Virus record (IMG/VR): IMGVR_UViG_3300031787_000010 | Coordinates: 137,429 to 166,598 of that record | Direction: 5' to 3' (one strand) | DNA length: 29,170 nucleotides | DNA from: a virus | Shown here: positions 9,898 to 17,572 of the stretch, one piece after another | How the letters are laid out: each line of letters opens with the position of its first letter | How positions within the stretch are numbered: position 1 is the stretch's first letter | Made by a program: the position numbers and the translations under genes | The notes under the pieces: model-generated | The model's input: the letters and a program-made list of their open reading frames with translations, nothing else | Database searches by the model: none | Told to the model about the DNA's origin: nothing

Positions 9898-10047
9898 TTA
9901 CCGTTTAGATGCCTTTTCTATTCTGTCTGCTTCTTCTTGTTTCAACTTACCAAACTCACGTATATAGAAATTTCGAAGATAAACAGGCATTTGATATAAC
10001 TCTATGACGCTAAGCGCCCCTTTTGAATAGTGTGCTGTTATCAGCAT
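9898..10047 (-). CDS. gp26-type C-terminal extension, +1 frame (49 aa)
   Basis: A short frame with ATG at 10047 and TAA at 9898-9900 encodes 49 residues including HYSKGALSVIELYQMPVYLR followed by NFYIREFGKLKQEEADRIEK. The pattern of an aromatic/glycine helix, then MPVYLRNFY, then a charged helix is what I associate with the C-terminus of gp26-like and tail-chaperone proteins. The same frame is open further upstream, through FGLTPEYKAEIHKS, to about 10112, overlapping the end of the gp26-like gene in the +1 frame. It could therefore be made as a frameshift extension (giving about 313 residues in total), as a separate small protein from ATG 10047 or, less likely if the sequence is accurate, be the result of a one-base indel in the TTTT run at 10087-10090. 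It fills nearly all of the 168-base gap before the next gene. Confidence 0.7.
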   Translation of the reverse strand: MLITAHYSKGALSVIELYQMPVYLRNFYIREFGKLKQEEADRIEKASKR

Positions 10048-10060
10048 CGACTTATGGATT

Positions 10061-10840
10061 TCAGCCTTGTACTCCGGCGTCAGGCCAAAAGAAGTTGATG
10101 CCGATAGGCAACCTCACCGATAAGTTGTCAGAACCACATGAATCACAATCAACATTTACATTGAAGTCAACATCTGGAATAAGCTGTCTGTACTGTTCAC
10201 GTAAGAATCTTGTATCCTTAACTAACAAGTTTTCCACAAATGTCCAAATCTTTCCTTTGTTTGTTTCACCGTTTACTGACGAAATCATTGCTCGAAGTCT
10301 TGCGGTCGTATCGGATTCTATTTCTGAATTTGCCTTCTTAAGAGCCTTCGTTTCCTTCTCAATAGCCAATTCATCTCCACGGGTCAACAACTTTAATGTT
10401 ACTTCTGCTTTAGACACCGGAAGAACTATTTTAATTTCAGTCGGACTATTTCCGTCTGGTTCGTTTTCTGTTTTTAATGTAGTCAAATCAACCGTTTCTT
10501 CAATAGTCTTGCCACACTTCGGACAAGTCATTCCTACAGAATAATCTTTACCATATCCAAGAATTCTGGTAGCAACCATCACTGCATTTAAATCACCAAT
10601 TAATAGATCCGATGATTTTACACCCTTTGTGACGATTAAACTATCCATCAACTTATCCAACACAACACCTTTCTGAATTAAGTTAGTTGACGTAAGGATA
10701 TCTTCTTCCTTTGCGGTCATATACTTAATTTCGATTTGTCCAGAACGTAACGGACTTCCTTCTGCATAAAAGACTCCCTTTGAAGGTAAATCAATTACTT
10801 CAGTTGGAAATAGATTTTCTGTAACTGTTTTTTGCTCCAT
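10061..10840 (-). CDS. gp26-like baseplate hub / tail assembly protein with zinc ribbon
   Basis: A 259-residue protein. The N-terminus has LPSKGVFYAEGSPLRSGQIE and KYMTAKEEDILTS, and then LNAVMVATRILGYGKDY, the conserved opening of the T4 gp26-like family found before the tape measure in many marine and freshwater myoviruses. Two CxxC pairs (CPKCGK in the middle, CDSCGS near the C-terminus) suggest a split zinc ribbon. The frame ends at TGA 10061 after ...GINFFWPDAGVQG. A strong AAGGAG ribosome site lies 8 bases before the ATG at 10840. Its likely role is in baseplate hub formation or as a chaperone for the tape measure; T4 gp26 itself has no enzymatic role known to me. See the separate +1 frame extension entry for what may be its missing C-terminal part. 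Confidence 0.75.
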   Translation of the reverse strand: MEQKTVTENLFPTEVIDLPSKGVFYAEGSPLRSGQIEIKYMTAKEEDILTSTNLIQKGVVLDKLMDSLIVTKGVKSSDLLIGDLNAVMVATRILGYGKDYSVGMTCPKCGKTIEETVDLTTLKTENEPDGNSPTEIKIVLPVSKAEVTLKLLTRGDELAIEKETKALKKANSEIESDTTARLRAMISSVNGETNKGKIWTFVENLLVKDTRFLREQYRQLIPDVDFNVNVDCDSCGSDNLSVRLPIGINFFWPDAGVQG

Positions 10841-10889
10841 ATGTAACTCCTTATTAATATAAAATATTTACTGCTGATATTAATAAATA
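10841..10889 (-). promoter_or_regulatory. Intergenic leader with late-promoter-like box
   Basis: Between the helicase and the gp26-like gene, the minus strand reads AGTAAATATTTT at about 10861-10872, which shares the TAAATA core of the T4-type late promoter TATAAATA, followed by AT-rich DNA and AAGGAG before the ATG. Initiation about 10 bases downstream would leave a short leader, as in T4 late transcripts. Two first positions differ from the consensus, so this is a weak call. Confidence 0.25.
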
Positions 10890-10893
10890 TCAG
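10874..10893 (-). other. Perfect 8-bp hairpin over helicase stop codon
   Basis: An inverted repeat, CTGATATT with its exact complement after a 4-base loop, spans the TGA of the helicase gene. It is AT-rich and is not followed by a T-run on the minus strand, so it is not a standard intrinsic terminator. It might stabilise an mRNA 3' end or mark a processing site. Confidence 0.35.
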
Positions 10894-12773
10894 TCAGAAT
10901 CGTTTTCTATGTCAAAGCGTTCATTATATGCGCTATTTAATCTTCTGACAAACTCCTTAAAATAAGACTTTTGTTTATCCGGCGTAACCAATGCACCATC
11001 TACAATCATATCGGCTACCGATTGTTTTTCTTTTAGAATATCACGCATATACTCGTCCATCGTACCATCACAGACCATATAATAGACCTGTACTTGTGCC
11101 TTTTGGCCAATACGATGGGTTCTGTCCTCTGCCTGTTCGTGATTTGCGGGAACCCAATCCATATTCAGAAATACAACCGTATCAATCTTGTGTTGCAATC
11201 CGTCGATACCCATACCGGCTGCTAACAGGCTGAATAATCCAATCTTAGCCTGCCCGCTAACTAATTTGTCAATAGTTTCTTGGCGTTCATTTTTATTCAT
11301 TTCACCTGTCAATAGTGCTGCGTGATGTCCATAATGTTCCAGCAAGAACTTCAATGGAGCAATATAATTACTGAAGATGAGGATGGGTTTGTCGTTATCC
11401 AGAAATTCATCAATCATTTCTACCAACCGAGGTAACTTCTTTTCAATTAGGAAGCTTTGTAGTTTTGGCATGTGTTTAATAGAAGGTTTCCCATCCATTT
11501 TCCATTTACCAAATAATTCTTTCAATAATTCGTTGTATTCTTTTCTTTCGTCCTTCGTCAATTCCACATATAAATCATTCCGTTGTTTAGCCGGTAATTC
11601 CGTTAGTACTTGATCTTTCTTTCGTCGAATTACCAAATCTTTTGTGCGGTCGTGGAGGTCTTGAAGATTCATTGGTGCTTGACCTTTCCATCCACCATAT
11701 CTTTGCGTGAAATGGAAGAAGTTATTGAAGCGTTCCTTATCCAAGAAGTTCAATAAACTAAATGCTTCAATCGGACGAGACATGACCGGCGTTCCCGTCA
11801 AGAAAATCGTATACTTGGTTTTGATGCCGGGATACTTACGGCGTTCTTTCCACGACCCAAGAATGCTCTTTGCTCGAATAGTCTGACGATTCTTTAGATA
11901 GGTTGCTTCATCACACACCAATAAGTCAAATCCTTGGTCACGAAGCCAATGATTATTTTTCGCAACTGCATCGTAATGGGTAATATGAAACTGGTGTTTA
12001 AGGTTTCCATCGTACACCTTACTATCCCAAACAGTACTCTCTTTGCCCGTGAACTTTTTAATTTCACGTTGCCAATTCACGACTACGGACAAAGGACAAA
12101 CAATTAACGTTTTGAGATTATGAAGTTGTGCGTACGCAATAGCTTGCACCGTCTTACCCAATCCCGGCGCATCCGCAATGAGACACCGACCACCAGCTCT
12201 ATCGACGAATTGTACACCAACTTTTTGGTATGGATAGAGGTTGAGTTTCAATCCCTTAATTTCAAAATCCGTATCTTCCTTTTGACGAATTTCATCTAAA
12301 TCTTCCCGACGTTCTTGTAACTTACCTAATAATTTTTCAGCCGACGATGATAAAACGGAATTTGGAAACAACTTCTTGACTTTTGGAAGATGTACTGCGG
12401 GAAACTCCCAATGCTTTTCATCACCATTCCATTTCCGTCCGTCAATCTCATACTTGAATTGTTCCAATAGGAGTTTGTTGTACGGCATGACAATATAGGC
12501 CGTCTTGGTGTCCTTCAAATGGACTTCAATTGGACCTGTCTGTTGTTCTCGTTCTTCTTTGGGTTTATCGGATTGCTTGACACGGGGTAGTTGTAAGTCC
12601 GATACATCATCACCTAACAAAGCTCGTTGTGCTGCTTCAATCCATTTTGCTGGTAATGTTTTAGTTGTGGTTATCCATTGTAAATACTGCGGGGCAGTAC
12701 GCCGAACGCTACCCAACGTATGCCCCGAGTATTTTCCCCACGTAAAGACCACTTCATCCAACGAAGGATGCAT
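10890..12773 (-). CDS. SNF2-family (SMARCAL1/HARP-like) DNA helicase
   Basis: A 627-residue protein. Helicase motifs run in order: a Q-like LYPYQKVGVQF (179-189), Walker A DAPGLGKT (201-208), motif II DEAT (288-291), motif III LTGTP (325-329), and a C-terminal RecA lobe ending in QAEDRTHRIGQ, the motif VI of SNF2 ATPases. Ahead of the core, residues 90-140 (YNKLLLEQFKYEIDGRKW... HWEFP) look like the HARP-type module of annealing helicases. Residues 8-45 (FTWGKYSGHTL... PQYLQWI) resemble the short C-terminal module of exonuclease-like proteins (DUF3820 type). It should translocate on double-stranded DNA and remodel forks or joints, so a role in phage replication or recombination is likely, although it sits among tail genes. 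It starts at ATG 12773 in a TAATG overlap with the 76-residue gene; a TTGAGG ribosome site precedes it. Confidence 0.9.
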   Translation of the reverse strand: MHPSLDEVVFTWGKYSGHTLGSVRRTAPQYLQWITTTKTLPAKWIEAAQRALLGDDVSDLQLPRVKQSDKPKEEREQQTGPIEVHLKDTKTAYIVMPYNKLLLEQFKYEIDGRKWNGDEKHWEFPAVHLPKVKKLFPNSVLSSSAEKLLGKLQERREDLDEIRQKEDTDFEIKGLKLNLYPYQKVGVQFVDRAGGRCLIADAPGLGKTVQAIAYAQLHNLKTLIVCPLSVVVNWQREIKKFTGKESTVWDSKVYDGNLKHQFHITHYDAVAKNNHWLRDQGFDLLVCDEATYLKNRQTIRAKSILGSWKERRKYPGIKTKYTIFLTGTPVMSRPIEAFSLLNFLDKERFNNFFHFTQRYGGWKGQAPMNLQDLHDRTKDLVIRRKKDQVLTELPAKQRNDLYVELTKDERKEYNELLKELFGKWKMDGKPSIKHMPKLQSFLIEKKLPRLVEMIDEFLDNDKPILIFSNYIAPLKFLLEHYGHHAALLTGEMNKNERQETIDKLVSGQAKIGLFSLLAAGMGIDGLQHKIDTVVFLNMDWVPANHEQAEDRTHRIGQKAQVQVYYMVCDGTMDEYMRDILKEKQSVADMIVDGALVTPDKQKSYFKEFVRRLNSAYNERFDIENDSD

Positions 12774-13003
12774 TAAGCCTCAACCTCTAGTATTTCTTCT
12801 GGAGTTGTTGCACGAACATATACCATTCGTTCCATGTCCAATTGCCAACCCTCCTCTGGATCTAATTTTAATATTTGCATCATTTGTTCATTAGCAAGTT
12901 TAATCTGTTGCATTAATTGTGATTGATATTTTTTTAACGCTTCGTTATTATTTAATATCAATTGCGCTAATGCGATAGGAACGTCCATCGTTACTTCTTT
13001 CAT
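12773..13003 (-). CDS. Small helical protein of unknown function
   Basis: A 76-residue protein, mostly alpha-helical by eye, with a central Gln/Met/Leu-rich coiled stretch (LMQQIKLANEQMMQILKLDP), then EEGWQLDMERMVYVRA and an acidic tail. I do not recognise a family. The ATG at 13003 directly follows the TAA of the DUF6065 gene, with GAGGT upstream as ribosome site, and its own TAA shares a base with the helicase ATG. Translation is therefore probably coupled to both neighbours. It could be an accessory or chaperone-like partner; no function can be assigned. Confidence 0.7.
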   Translation of the reverse strand: MKEVTMDVPIALAQLILNNNEALKKYQSQLMQQIKLANEQMMQILKLDPEEGWQLDMERMVYVRATTPEEILEVEA

Positions 13004-14074
13004 TTATTTTACCTCAACTGAAATCTTCTTTTTCTTTGTTGCTGTCTTACTCTTATTAGCTTTTGGAAGTTGAGTACTTTGTAATTTTAATTGCGTCTCA
13101 GCGATACGCAACTTCAACTCTAACTCCTTCACTTTATTTTCCATTTCTATTTCTTTGGAATTTACAGCAACTTGCTGGTTGGTCGATTGTGCGTTTTGAG
13201 AAGATTCTAGATTACGTTGATCTTGAATCTTTTTTGTCAGTTCCCAGTATATAGGCGGCGTTTCAAACTTACCAATTCGTTTATCAACAAATTCCCGTAC
13301 ATTTGGTTTGGTTCTATGCGTGGACTGTTGTTTACCTTCCGCGTTAGTATGAAATGGACACTTTTTACTTGAAGCAGTTGGATCACCCATAAGCGATCCA
13401 TCCTTTACTTCAGCCGGATATACTCCTCTAAAGTAGTGTTTCTGCCATACATCTGCTGAATGGTGACCCGCTCGTTGTTCGGACATATATTTTAATCTCG
13501 AAACATTCCAATTCCAGTAATCATCGTGAAATTCTTTGAATTCTGGATCGTGGAGCGAACGAATTTCTGCTTCCGTATTATCAAACACCGTCAAGTCGAT
13601 AGGGAAAATAAGCGCAATAGGATCTCCTATTTTTACTTCAAAAGATCCAGGTTGTGTAAATCTCCAATTTAGAGTAAAGGAATATCTTAACCAGTGCGCT
13701 TCTACTACCCCAGACAATGGTATAACGTTTGGCACAGGTGTGTTCGGTGCACCAGTAACGTATAGTCCGTATGGATATTCCATTTGGAATAACCATCCAG
13801 CATGCCAAGTTAAGGTACCTTCTCCAAAGTGAGACGATGGAGTTCCATAACCATCGTGGTGTTTTATTTTTACACCAGAAGGCGCATTATTTCCATCCCA
13901 CTCTGCTGTGAAGTGTGCCTCTGACAATATTTCCCACCCAAATGAATTAGCCATAGATAATGGTAAACATCTGTACGGGTTTTTATTTACTGCATCGTCC
14001 ATCCAAGGACGTTTAGATCCAGCAGGCTGTAGTCTAAACGGTCTGTCGGATGCGGGATATGCTATCATTTTCAT
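13004..14074 (-). CDS. DUF6065 family protein
   Basis: A 356-residue protein. The first 230 residues carry the family pattern: LPLSMANSFGWEILSEAHF, a WDG segment, SHFGEGTLTWHAGWLF, GAPNTPVPNVIPLSGVVEAHW, SFTLNWRFTQPG, and GDPIALIFPID. I recognise these as DUF6065, a family of unknown function often encoded by phages and found near sugar-related genes. Residues about 290-335 form a charged coiled coil, followed by a lysine-rich tail (KTATKKKKISVEVK). The start ATG at 14074 has GAGG 6 bases upstream. It follows the methyltransferase gene by 21 bases, so it may belong to the modification cassette, but its biochemical activity is unknown to me. Confidence 0.75.
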   Translation of the reverse strand: MKMIAYPASDRPFRLQPAGSKRPWMDDAVNKNPYRCLPLSMANSFGWEILSEAHFTAEWDGNNAPSGVKIKHHDGYGTPSSHFGEGTLTWHAGWLFQMEYPYGLYVTGAPNTPVPNVIPLSGVVEAHWLRYSFTLNWRFTQPGSFEVKIGDPIALIFPIDLTVFDNTEAEIRSLHDPEFKEFHDDYWNWNVSRLKYMSEQRAGHHSADVWQKHYFRGVYPAEVKDGSLMGDPTASSKKCPFHTNAEGKQQSTHRTKPNVREFVDKRIGKFETPPIYWELTKKIQDQRNLESSQNAQSTNQQVAVNSKEIEMENKVKELELKLRIAETQLKLQSTQLPKANKSKTATKKKKISVEVK

Positions 14075-14095
14075 AGTAACCTCTTTATTTTAAGT

Positions 14096-14716
14096 TTATT
14101 TTAAATCATCTATTTTGATTAATATCATAGATCGATATGGTTCAGACGTATCTTCATCAATACAATATATAGGGTTTAAATAAAATGGATTTATTTCCAT
14201 ATTAATTTGTCTAAAATCAGAGTCTAAAATATCTTTATTTTCTATAAGATTCCTTCTACTACTGGTTAGCAAGTATGTACTTCCACTATTTTTTATGTTC
14301 TCTAGGGACTTTTTTATATTCTCATAAGAAAGATGTATAAAACAATCTCGCACTATAACTAAATCCTTTTTAGGTAAAGGATCTTCTGTAATATCTAAAT
14401 GTAGAAATTCATGCTGTGGATAATTTAGTCTGTTGTCATTGACGAATACTTCGGCAATGTCCGCTCCGACGTATTCGATTCCCGTCAAATTGACTTCTTT
14501 CATCCAATGAAAGTCACCACACGGTATGTCTAGAATTGATTTGATATTAAATGTATCAAATAATTTTGGCAATGCATTTCTTAAAGGTTTTGTAGATTCT
14601 AATGTACTACCACCACCACTTCGAGTTTCTATGCATCCCCACCCATTTGCCGTTGGATTCATAGCATGTACAGCGTGTATTATAATCTCAAATTCGTGTT
14701 TAAGTTTTTCGTTCAT
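14096..14716 (-). CDS. Class I SAM-dependent methyltransferase
   Basis: A 206-residue protein from ATG 14716. This start is preferred because it forms an ATGA overlap with the oxygenase stop; a longer reading from 14767 would overlap that gene by 55 bases. The SAM-binding motif I is ILDIPCGDFHWMK, motif II-like VGADIA follows, and VIVRDCFIHLSYENI is a motif IV region. The N-terminal SGGGSTLESTKPLR segment and the DIPCGDFHW motif are features of a family of small methyltransferases common in sugar and surface-modification clusters. The substrate is not deducible; a glycan hydroxyl or a modified peptide is plausible given the neighbours. It lacks an obvious DNA-target domain, so DNA methylation is less likely. 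Confidence 0.85.
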   Translation of the reverse strand: MNEKLKHEFEIIIHAVHAMNPTANGWGCIETRSGGGSTLESTKPLRNALPKLFDTFNIKSILDIPCGDFHWMKEVNLTGIEYVGADIAEVFVNDNRLNYPQHEFLHLDITEDPLPKKDLVIVRDCFIHLSYENIKKSLENIKNSGSTYLLTSSRRNLIENKDILDSDFRQINMEINPFYLNPIYCIDEDTSEPYRSMILIKIDDLK

Positions 14717-15243
14717 GCAAAACTCCAATGCATGAATAGTTGAACAACATGCTGGTGTGGTTCGCAAATTAAATCATCACGCCAATGTGTCATTGTTGTT
14801 CCTAACATCATACCACCATCACCTCGACCAATATTCAAAGGAACTTGATTATTTGTCTTATCAATACACCACAATGGCCATTCCTTATCTAAACTATTAA
14901 ATAGCGTAATAGACATAGTGTAATCAAGACCTTGACGATCAACGTGTTTGTGTAAAGTTCCACCATTATAATAAATGCGTCCAAACGAATTAGCGGGAGT
15001 CATTTTAACTCCCAACTCGTCTTGCAATCTGTCTGTTAATGATCGCAATGCGGCCTCAAACTCTGGATGGTTTCCACCATACGAATTATCATAAAACTTT
15101 TGGTCACCACCTTCATAAACTAAACGATCTGTAGCTTTCATGTCATACATCAACTGAGCAAAGTCGTCGCACTGCTGGTGTGTCAGTACGTCTTTAATGT
15201 ATGCATACCCATGTCGAGCAAAAAATTCTGATTGGTTGTTCAT
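14713..15243 (-). CDS. Prolyl-4-hydroxylase-like 2-oxoglutarate/Fe(II) oxygenase
   Basis: A 176-residue single-domain dioxygenase. The iron-binding HxD pair is His100-Val-Asp102 (LHKHVDRQGLDYTMSITL). The second half has IGRGDGGMMLG, then THWRDD (His153) and EPHQHVVQLFMHW (His163/His165), one of which should be the distal iron ligand; the 2-oxoglutarate-binding basic residue is not clear to me. The arrangement fits the phage-type P4H family. The family hydroxylates prolines in peptides, or other substrates in some members. It overlaps both neighbours by ATGA, so it is cotranslated with the carbamoyltransferase and methyltransferase. I infer it could hydroxylate prolines in a phage surface protein; nucleotide or small-molecule hydroxylation is possible instead. 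Confidence 0.85.
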   Translation of the reverse strand: MNNQSEFFARHGYAYIKDVLTHQQCDDFAQLMYDMKATDRLVYEGGDQKFYDNSYGGNHPEFEAALRSLTDRLQDELGVKMTPANSFGRIYYNGGTLHKHVDRQGLDYTMSITLFNSLDKEWPLWCIDKTNNQVPLNIGRGDGGMMLGTTMTHWRDDLICEPHQHVVQLFMHWSFA

Positions 15244-16796
15244 AACTGTGATCCTCTGTTTTTTTGTATAATATAATCTTCCAATATAACGGCGTCCATC
15301 TCTTTACTATCTAGAACTGTGAGTGCTTCTTTATACGTATTCAAAATTGGTTTTCCTGCCACATTGAACGAAGTATTTAATAATACACCTATTCCAGTTT
15401 TATTATGCATTTCTGTTAATAAATTATATAAAAATTCATTTTGTTTTTTAGTTACAGTTTGTACTCTCGCTGTACCATCCACGTGCACTATTGCTTCTAG
15501 TTTATTTTTATATTCATCTTTTACTCTTGGACAAAAACTCATCCAACGGCTTTCAGTATTCCATTCAAAATATTTGTTAACATCTTCTAGACGGACCACG
15601 GGAGCGAAGGGACGATAATATTCTCTACCTTTTACTTTAGCATTCAATATATCTTTTATTCCAGTAATAGCAGGATTACACAATATACTTCTATTTCCTA
15701 GTGCTCTTGGACCATGTTCACATCTATCTCGTACCACACCTACAATTTTACCAGATATAATATAGTCTGCTAATTTAGCGATGTCAAGTACTTGTGCCGA
15801 TCGTTCGTGTGCAATTCTTATTAATTCATGTCTATCCCATACTACGGGCCCAGCATATGTACAATCAATTGGTTCTGTTGGTTTGATAGTAGATGCTAAT
15901 AATCCAACCGCCAACCCACAATCATTTGGATTAGGTGGAACAAATACGTTTCTAGTTCTAGCAAGTTTGGTATTATTTAATATATTAAGCCCACACCCAC
16001 CAACTAAAATTAAGGGTAATGAAGGGTATTCCTTTAAAAATGGCGTTATCTCTTCTTCAAAAAGTTGCTCAAAGACAAATTGATTTGAAGCAGCTAAATC
16101 TTTAGCGTCTTGGCCAGTGAATCTAAATTCCTCTGGAATGTCAAGAACCTTCCTTATTGTAGTCACCGTTTCCGGTATTTTCCCATCATCCCCGCTATTA
16201 TATATAGTATGTAATTTATTGACGAATTCTTCCGTGGCGTTTCCGTAGTTTGCAAACCCCATAATTTTTCCGGCGTACACCAAGTTTCCCCAAAACGGTT
16301 CTTCCTTTCGTATATCTTCAATATAATGTGCAACCAATCCATATGGAACAGCTAAATCTCTTTTACCAGAATATATTTTTGTAATACCCGCGCGCTTATC
16401 ACCTATAAACACATTGAAAAATCCTTCATCTGAACCACCATCAGCTGATACTATTAACGCATTACTATATGGGGATTGGTATAATCCAGAGTATGCGTGA
16501 GCTGTGTGGTGTGGTAACCATGTGTATTTTTTAGCGGGAAATATTTTATAGTATTCTTGGTGCACGGAATTATATATTACGCTTTCATATTCCGTTACTC
16601 CATATTTTTGATTAAAGTAGTTTTTTATTTCGTGAATCACTGCTATATTATATGGCTCTCTTATGTTATAGTAAAACCATAATGCGCAATTTTTTATTGA
16701 AGTAAATCTTTCTACTTCCACTACTTCTAAAAGTTTGTCATCTTTTGATATAGCTATTGTTGCATTATGAGAACCAAACATTCCTATATTAAACAT
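15240..16796 (-). CDS. NodU/CmcH-type carbamoyltransferase 1
   Basis: A 518-residue protein. I place the start at ATG 16796 (MFNIGMFGSHNAT) rather than an upstream ATG at 16877, because it aligns with the start of the paralogue at 17573-19132 and reduces the overlap with the upstream gene to 8 bases. The N-terminal ATPase-like domain has HHTAHAYSG and SADGGSDEGFFN; the central region has GGCGLNILNNT and NPNDCGLAVG; the C-terminal domain has EHGPRALGNRSILCNP, EYYRPFAPV, and NTSFNVAGKPI. These are hallmarks of enzymes that use carbamoyl phosphate and ATP to make carbamoyl adenylate and then carbamoylate a hydroxyl group, as in nodulation factors and cephamycins. In this setting the hydroxyl is probably on a sugar. 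The end overlaps the oxygenase gene by ATGA. Confidence 0.92.
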   Translation of the reverse strand: MFNIGMFGSHNATIAISKDDKLLEVVEVERFTSIKNCALWFYYNIREPYNIAVIHEIKNYFNQKYGVTEYESVIYNSVHQEYYKIFPAKKYTWLPHHTAHAYSGLYQSPYSNALIVSADGGSDEGFFNVFIGDKRAGITKIYSGKRDLAVPYGLVAHYIEDIRKEEPFWGNLVYAGKIMGFANYGNATEEFVNKLHTIYNSGDDGKIPETVTTIRKVLDIPEEFRFTGQDAKDLAASNQFVFEQLFEEEITPFLKEYPSLPLILVGGCGLNILNNTKLARTRNVFVPPNPNDCGLAVGLLASTIKPTEPIDCTYAGPVVWDRHELIRIAHERSAQVLDIAKLADYIISGKIVGVVRDRCEHGPRALGNRSILCNPAITGIKDILNAKVKGREYYRPFAPVVRLEDVNKYFEWNTESRWMSFCPRVKDEYKNKLEAIVHVDGTARVQTVTKKQNEFLYNLLTEMHNKTGIGVLLNTSFNVAGKPILNTYKEALTVLDSKEMDAVILEDYIIQKNRGSQL

Positions 16797-17571
16797 ATTT
16801 TCGTAAAACCTTATTGTGAAATTGTATGTACTCTTCCGTACTACTGATTCTAAATCTATACGCAAAATACTTTTCATTTGCTATTATGTCATCGACGTAA
16901 TCTACTAACGGGCCACCGTTATCGCCTAAACTTGTAGCGGATGTTTTTACATCTTGATGTACTTCGTCCCAGACGGCATAATTTAATTTATTAAATAGTA
17001 TTACTCCCACACCAAGATCTTCCATAGATAACGGATACGGTAAAGATAAATATTCTTCTTTATTGTTTACTAATTGTTGTACACAATCTTTTGATAGATA
17101 ATTAAAACTTCCTCCGCAAAAATAATACTCATTGTTGTACATATTTCGTGCACCATCATATTGTTTATCTTTTCTTTCCAGTGAATCTAGAAATTTGTGC
17201 ATCTTTTTAATATCAAGGTAAGTCGTATTACAAATTCGAACTATATAATCAAATTCTAAATTATTAAGACACCACTCATATGCTATGATAAGTTTTTGAT
17301 TACGTGGATCTGTAAGAGGATTGCTTACTACATCTTGTACCCCACACACAAGAATATTATTACCGTGGTTATCATACATAATCGCAGAACCCTTGGCGGG
17401 CGTTCCACTTAAATGTGAATACGGTTTATCTTCTAAATCATAACCTCCGTAATAATGAATAACTGTTACGTCTGGGTGTTTTACTCTTGCCCATGTACTT
17501 TTTGCTAACGCATCTATTGCATTATATTCAAAATGCCACGTTGATTGGTTTAGTACTATAATTTTAGTCAT
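16789..17571 (-). CDS. Galactosyltransferase-like (GT31-like) protein
   Basis: A 260-residue protein with a glycosyltransferase A-like layout: an N-terminal IIVLNQSTWHF strand, FDYIVRICNTTYLDIKK in place of a DxD region (no clear Asp-x-Asp), YYFCGGSFNYLSKDCVQQLV (the acceptor-side 'GG..Y.LS.D' element of Fringe/galactosyltransferase-like enzymes), and SMEDLGVGVILF (an 'ED..vG' motif). These last two elements are typical of GT31-like transferases. The missing DxD could mean a different metal site or an inactive form. It starts one base after the stop of the second carbamoyltransferase and overlaps the first by 8 bases, so it is firmly in the cassette. Confidence 0.6.
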   Translation of the reverse strand: MTKIIVLNQSTWHFEYNAIDALAKSTWARVKHPDVTVIHYYGGYDLEDKPYSHLSGTPAKGSAIMYDNHGNNILVCGVQDVVSNPLTDPRNQKLIIAYEWCLNNLEFDYIVRICNTTYLDIKKMHKFLDSLERKDKQYDGARNMYNNEYYFCGGSFNYLSKDCVQQLVNNKEEYLSLPYPLSMEDLGVGVILFNKLNYAVWDEVHQDVKTSATSLGDNGGPLVDYVDDIIANEKYFAYRFRISSTEEYIQFHNKVLRKYV

Positions 17572-17572
17572 A

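Noticed and set aside
14717-14767. Longer N-terminus for the methyltransferase from ATG 14767
   Set aside because: It would overlap the oxygenase gene by 55 bases, and the ATG at 14716 forms a standard ATGA overlap.
16797-16877. Longer N-terminus for carbamoyltransferase 1
   Set aside because: The 27 extra residues have no counterpart in the paralogue, and they overlap the coding end of the upstream gene in another frame.
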